Source: JAKAGZ01 sp964412105
GTDB taxonomy: Bacteria; Bacteroidota; Ignavibacteria; Ignavibacteriales; Ignavibacteriaceae
Assembly: GCA_964412105.1 (NCBI GenBank)
Contig: CAYPNM010000022.1
Coordinates: 1-52,722, forward strand
Direction: 5' to 3'
DNA: 52,722 nucleotides
Below the pieces are notes generated by a model that searched no databases, was not told the origin of the DNA, and saw nothing but the letters and a program-made list of their open reading frames with translations. Made by a program: the position numbers and the translations under genes. Positions within the stretch are counted from its first letter, which is position 1. Every line of letters starts with the position of its first letter. Below, piece by piece: positions 52,236 through 52,722 of this stretch.

Positions 52236-52722
52236 ATGAAAAGGAATTATCTAATTATCGCCTTTGCAGTAATAATAATTTCTGCTAACCTGACAATAGC
52301 CCAGCCCTCAGTTTCCGGTGTATCAATGAAGTTCGGGATCATTCAGAATTTTAATATGCCTCAGCTTAATAATTCCAACTACATCCCTTATTATGCAATT
52401 CAGCTTAATGGAAACCTTGTGAAACCCCTTTTAAGATGGGGAGTTTATTTCAGCTACTGGGATGATGGTGTTGACAAAGCCTTTCCTGTGATGGATAACC
52501 AGACATATTCATTTAGCGGGAAAAATGTGGGAGTAAGAATGTACCTCGATGCCCCGCAGATTAATTTTGTCGGCCTGCCTCTTCGTTTCAGTTTATTCGG
52601 TGGCGTATCTCATAGTTTCATAAGCGGCAAATATATTGGCGGCACTAATTTCATAGGACAGACCGGAAACGACTATTCTGCCGATTTGAATAACGCTGAA
52701 ATCGGAATTGGACTGAACACAA
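52236..52722 (+). CDS. Probable outer-membrane beta-barrel protein, partial (3' end outside window)
   Basis: The gene opens with a signal peptide (MKRNYLIIAFAVIIISANLT, cleavage near IAQPS) after a GGAGG ribosome binding site and runs off the window end. The visible 162 residues alternate hydrophobic and polar residues in short strands (LRWGVYFSYWDD, RFSLFGGVSHSF), which is typical of small outer-membrane barrels of Bacteroidota. No specific family can be assigned from this part. Confidence 0.75.
   Translation, partial: MKRNYLIIAFAVIIISANLTIAQPSVSGVSMKFGIIQNFNMPQLNNSNYIPYYAIQLNGNLVKPLLRWGVYFSYWDDGVDKAFPVMDNQTYSFSGKNVGVRMYLDAPQINFVGLPLRFSLFGGVSHSFISGKYIGGTNFIGQTGNDYSADLNNAEIGIGLNT

Noticed and set aside
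1..52722. tRNA or rRNA genes
   Set aside because: No cloverleaf with a GGTTCGAATC-type arm and no conserved rRNA segments were recognised on either strand by eye.

Overview
The window looks like a chromosomal segment of a Gram-negative, AT-rich bacterium of the Bacteroidota/Chlorobiota side of the tree, most likely an Ignavibacteria-type heterotroph. This is inferred from gene content and protein style, not from a marker-gene tree. The Gram-negative evidence is direct: a Kdo transferase, a heptosyltransferase-like glycosyltransferase, a TolC-type outer-membrane channel and several Sec signal peptides. I see no rRNA, tRNA, CRISPR array, insertion sequence, phage or plasmid gene.

Layout. 1-2.9 kb: the tail of a small membrane protein, then a two-gene ABC exporter. 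2.9-7 kb: a secreted M13 metallopeptidase, a secreted NTF2-like protein and an MscS channel. 7.1-15.0 kb: a leftward drug-efflux cluster in the order TetR, HlyD, EmrB-type MFS, TolC, EntS-type MFS and a second EmrB-type MFS that is a near copy of the first. 15.3-18.8 kb, rightward: OsmC, an APC permease fused to PTS EIIA and TrkA-C domains, and a flavoprotein closely resembling iodotyrosine deiodinase. 19.2-31.2 kb: four glutamate dehydrogenase homologues interleaved with two ~1000-residue proteins made of two receiver domains plus a PEP/pyruvate-binding (PPDK-type) ATP-grasp domain, and a small zinc ribbon. 31.5-40.5 kb: M24 peptidase, a GxxExxY protein in a repeat-flanked island, Aat, an arginine dihydrolase/deiminase-like enzyme divergent from carbamate kinase and ornithine carbamoyltransferase, a secreted unknown, a GYD protein, a YbaK-type deacylase, an exported isoaspartyl peptidase/asparaginase and a DinB protein. 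40.5-52.7 kb: Kdo transferase and GT9, a small unknown, then a leftward run of leuS, serS, a heterodimeric ABC exporter and class I fructose-1,6-bisphosphatase, then DUF2905 and the start of a probable outer-membrane protein.

How it fits together. The middle of the window reads as a peptide and amino-acid catabolism hub: M13, M24 and isoaspartyl peptidases, an amino-acid permease, arginine breakdown, and four glutamate dehydrogenases that set the ammonium/2-oxoglutarate/glutamate balance. Two of these dehydrogenases carry opposite coenzyme-site residues (NAD-like and NADP-like), so they may run in opposite directions.

The strongest candidate for an undescribed system is the association of these dehydrogenases with duplicated receiver-PPDK proteins. 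These keep the ATP-binding half of a dikinase but show no phosphohistidine domain, so what they phosphorylate, if anything, is open. Positions and residues were read directly from the sequence; family names come from recognised motifs, and no database search was run.
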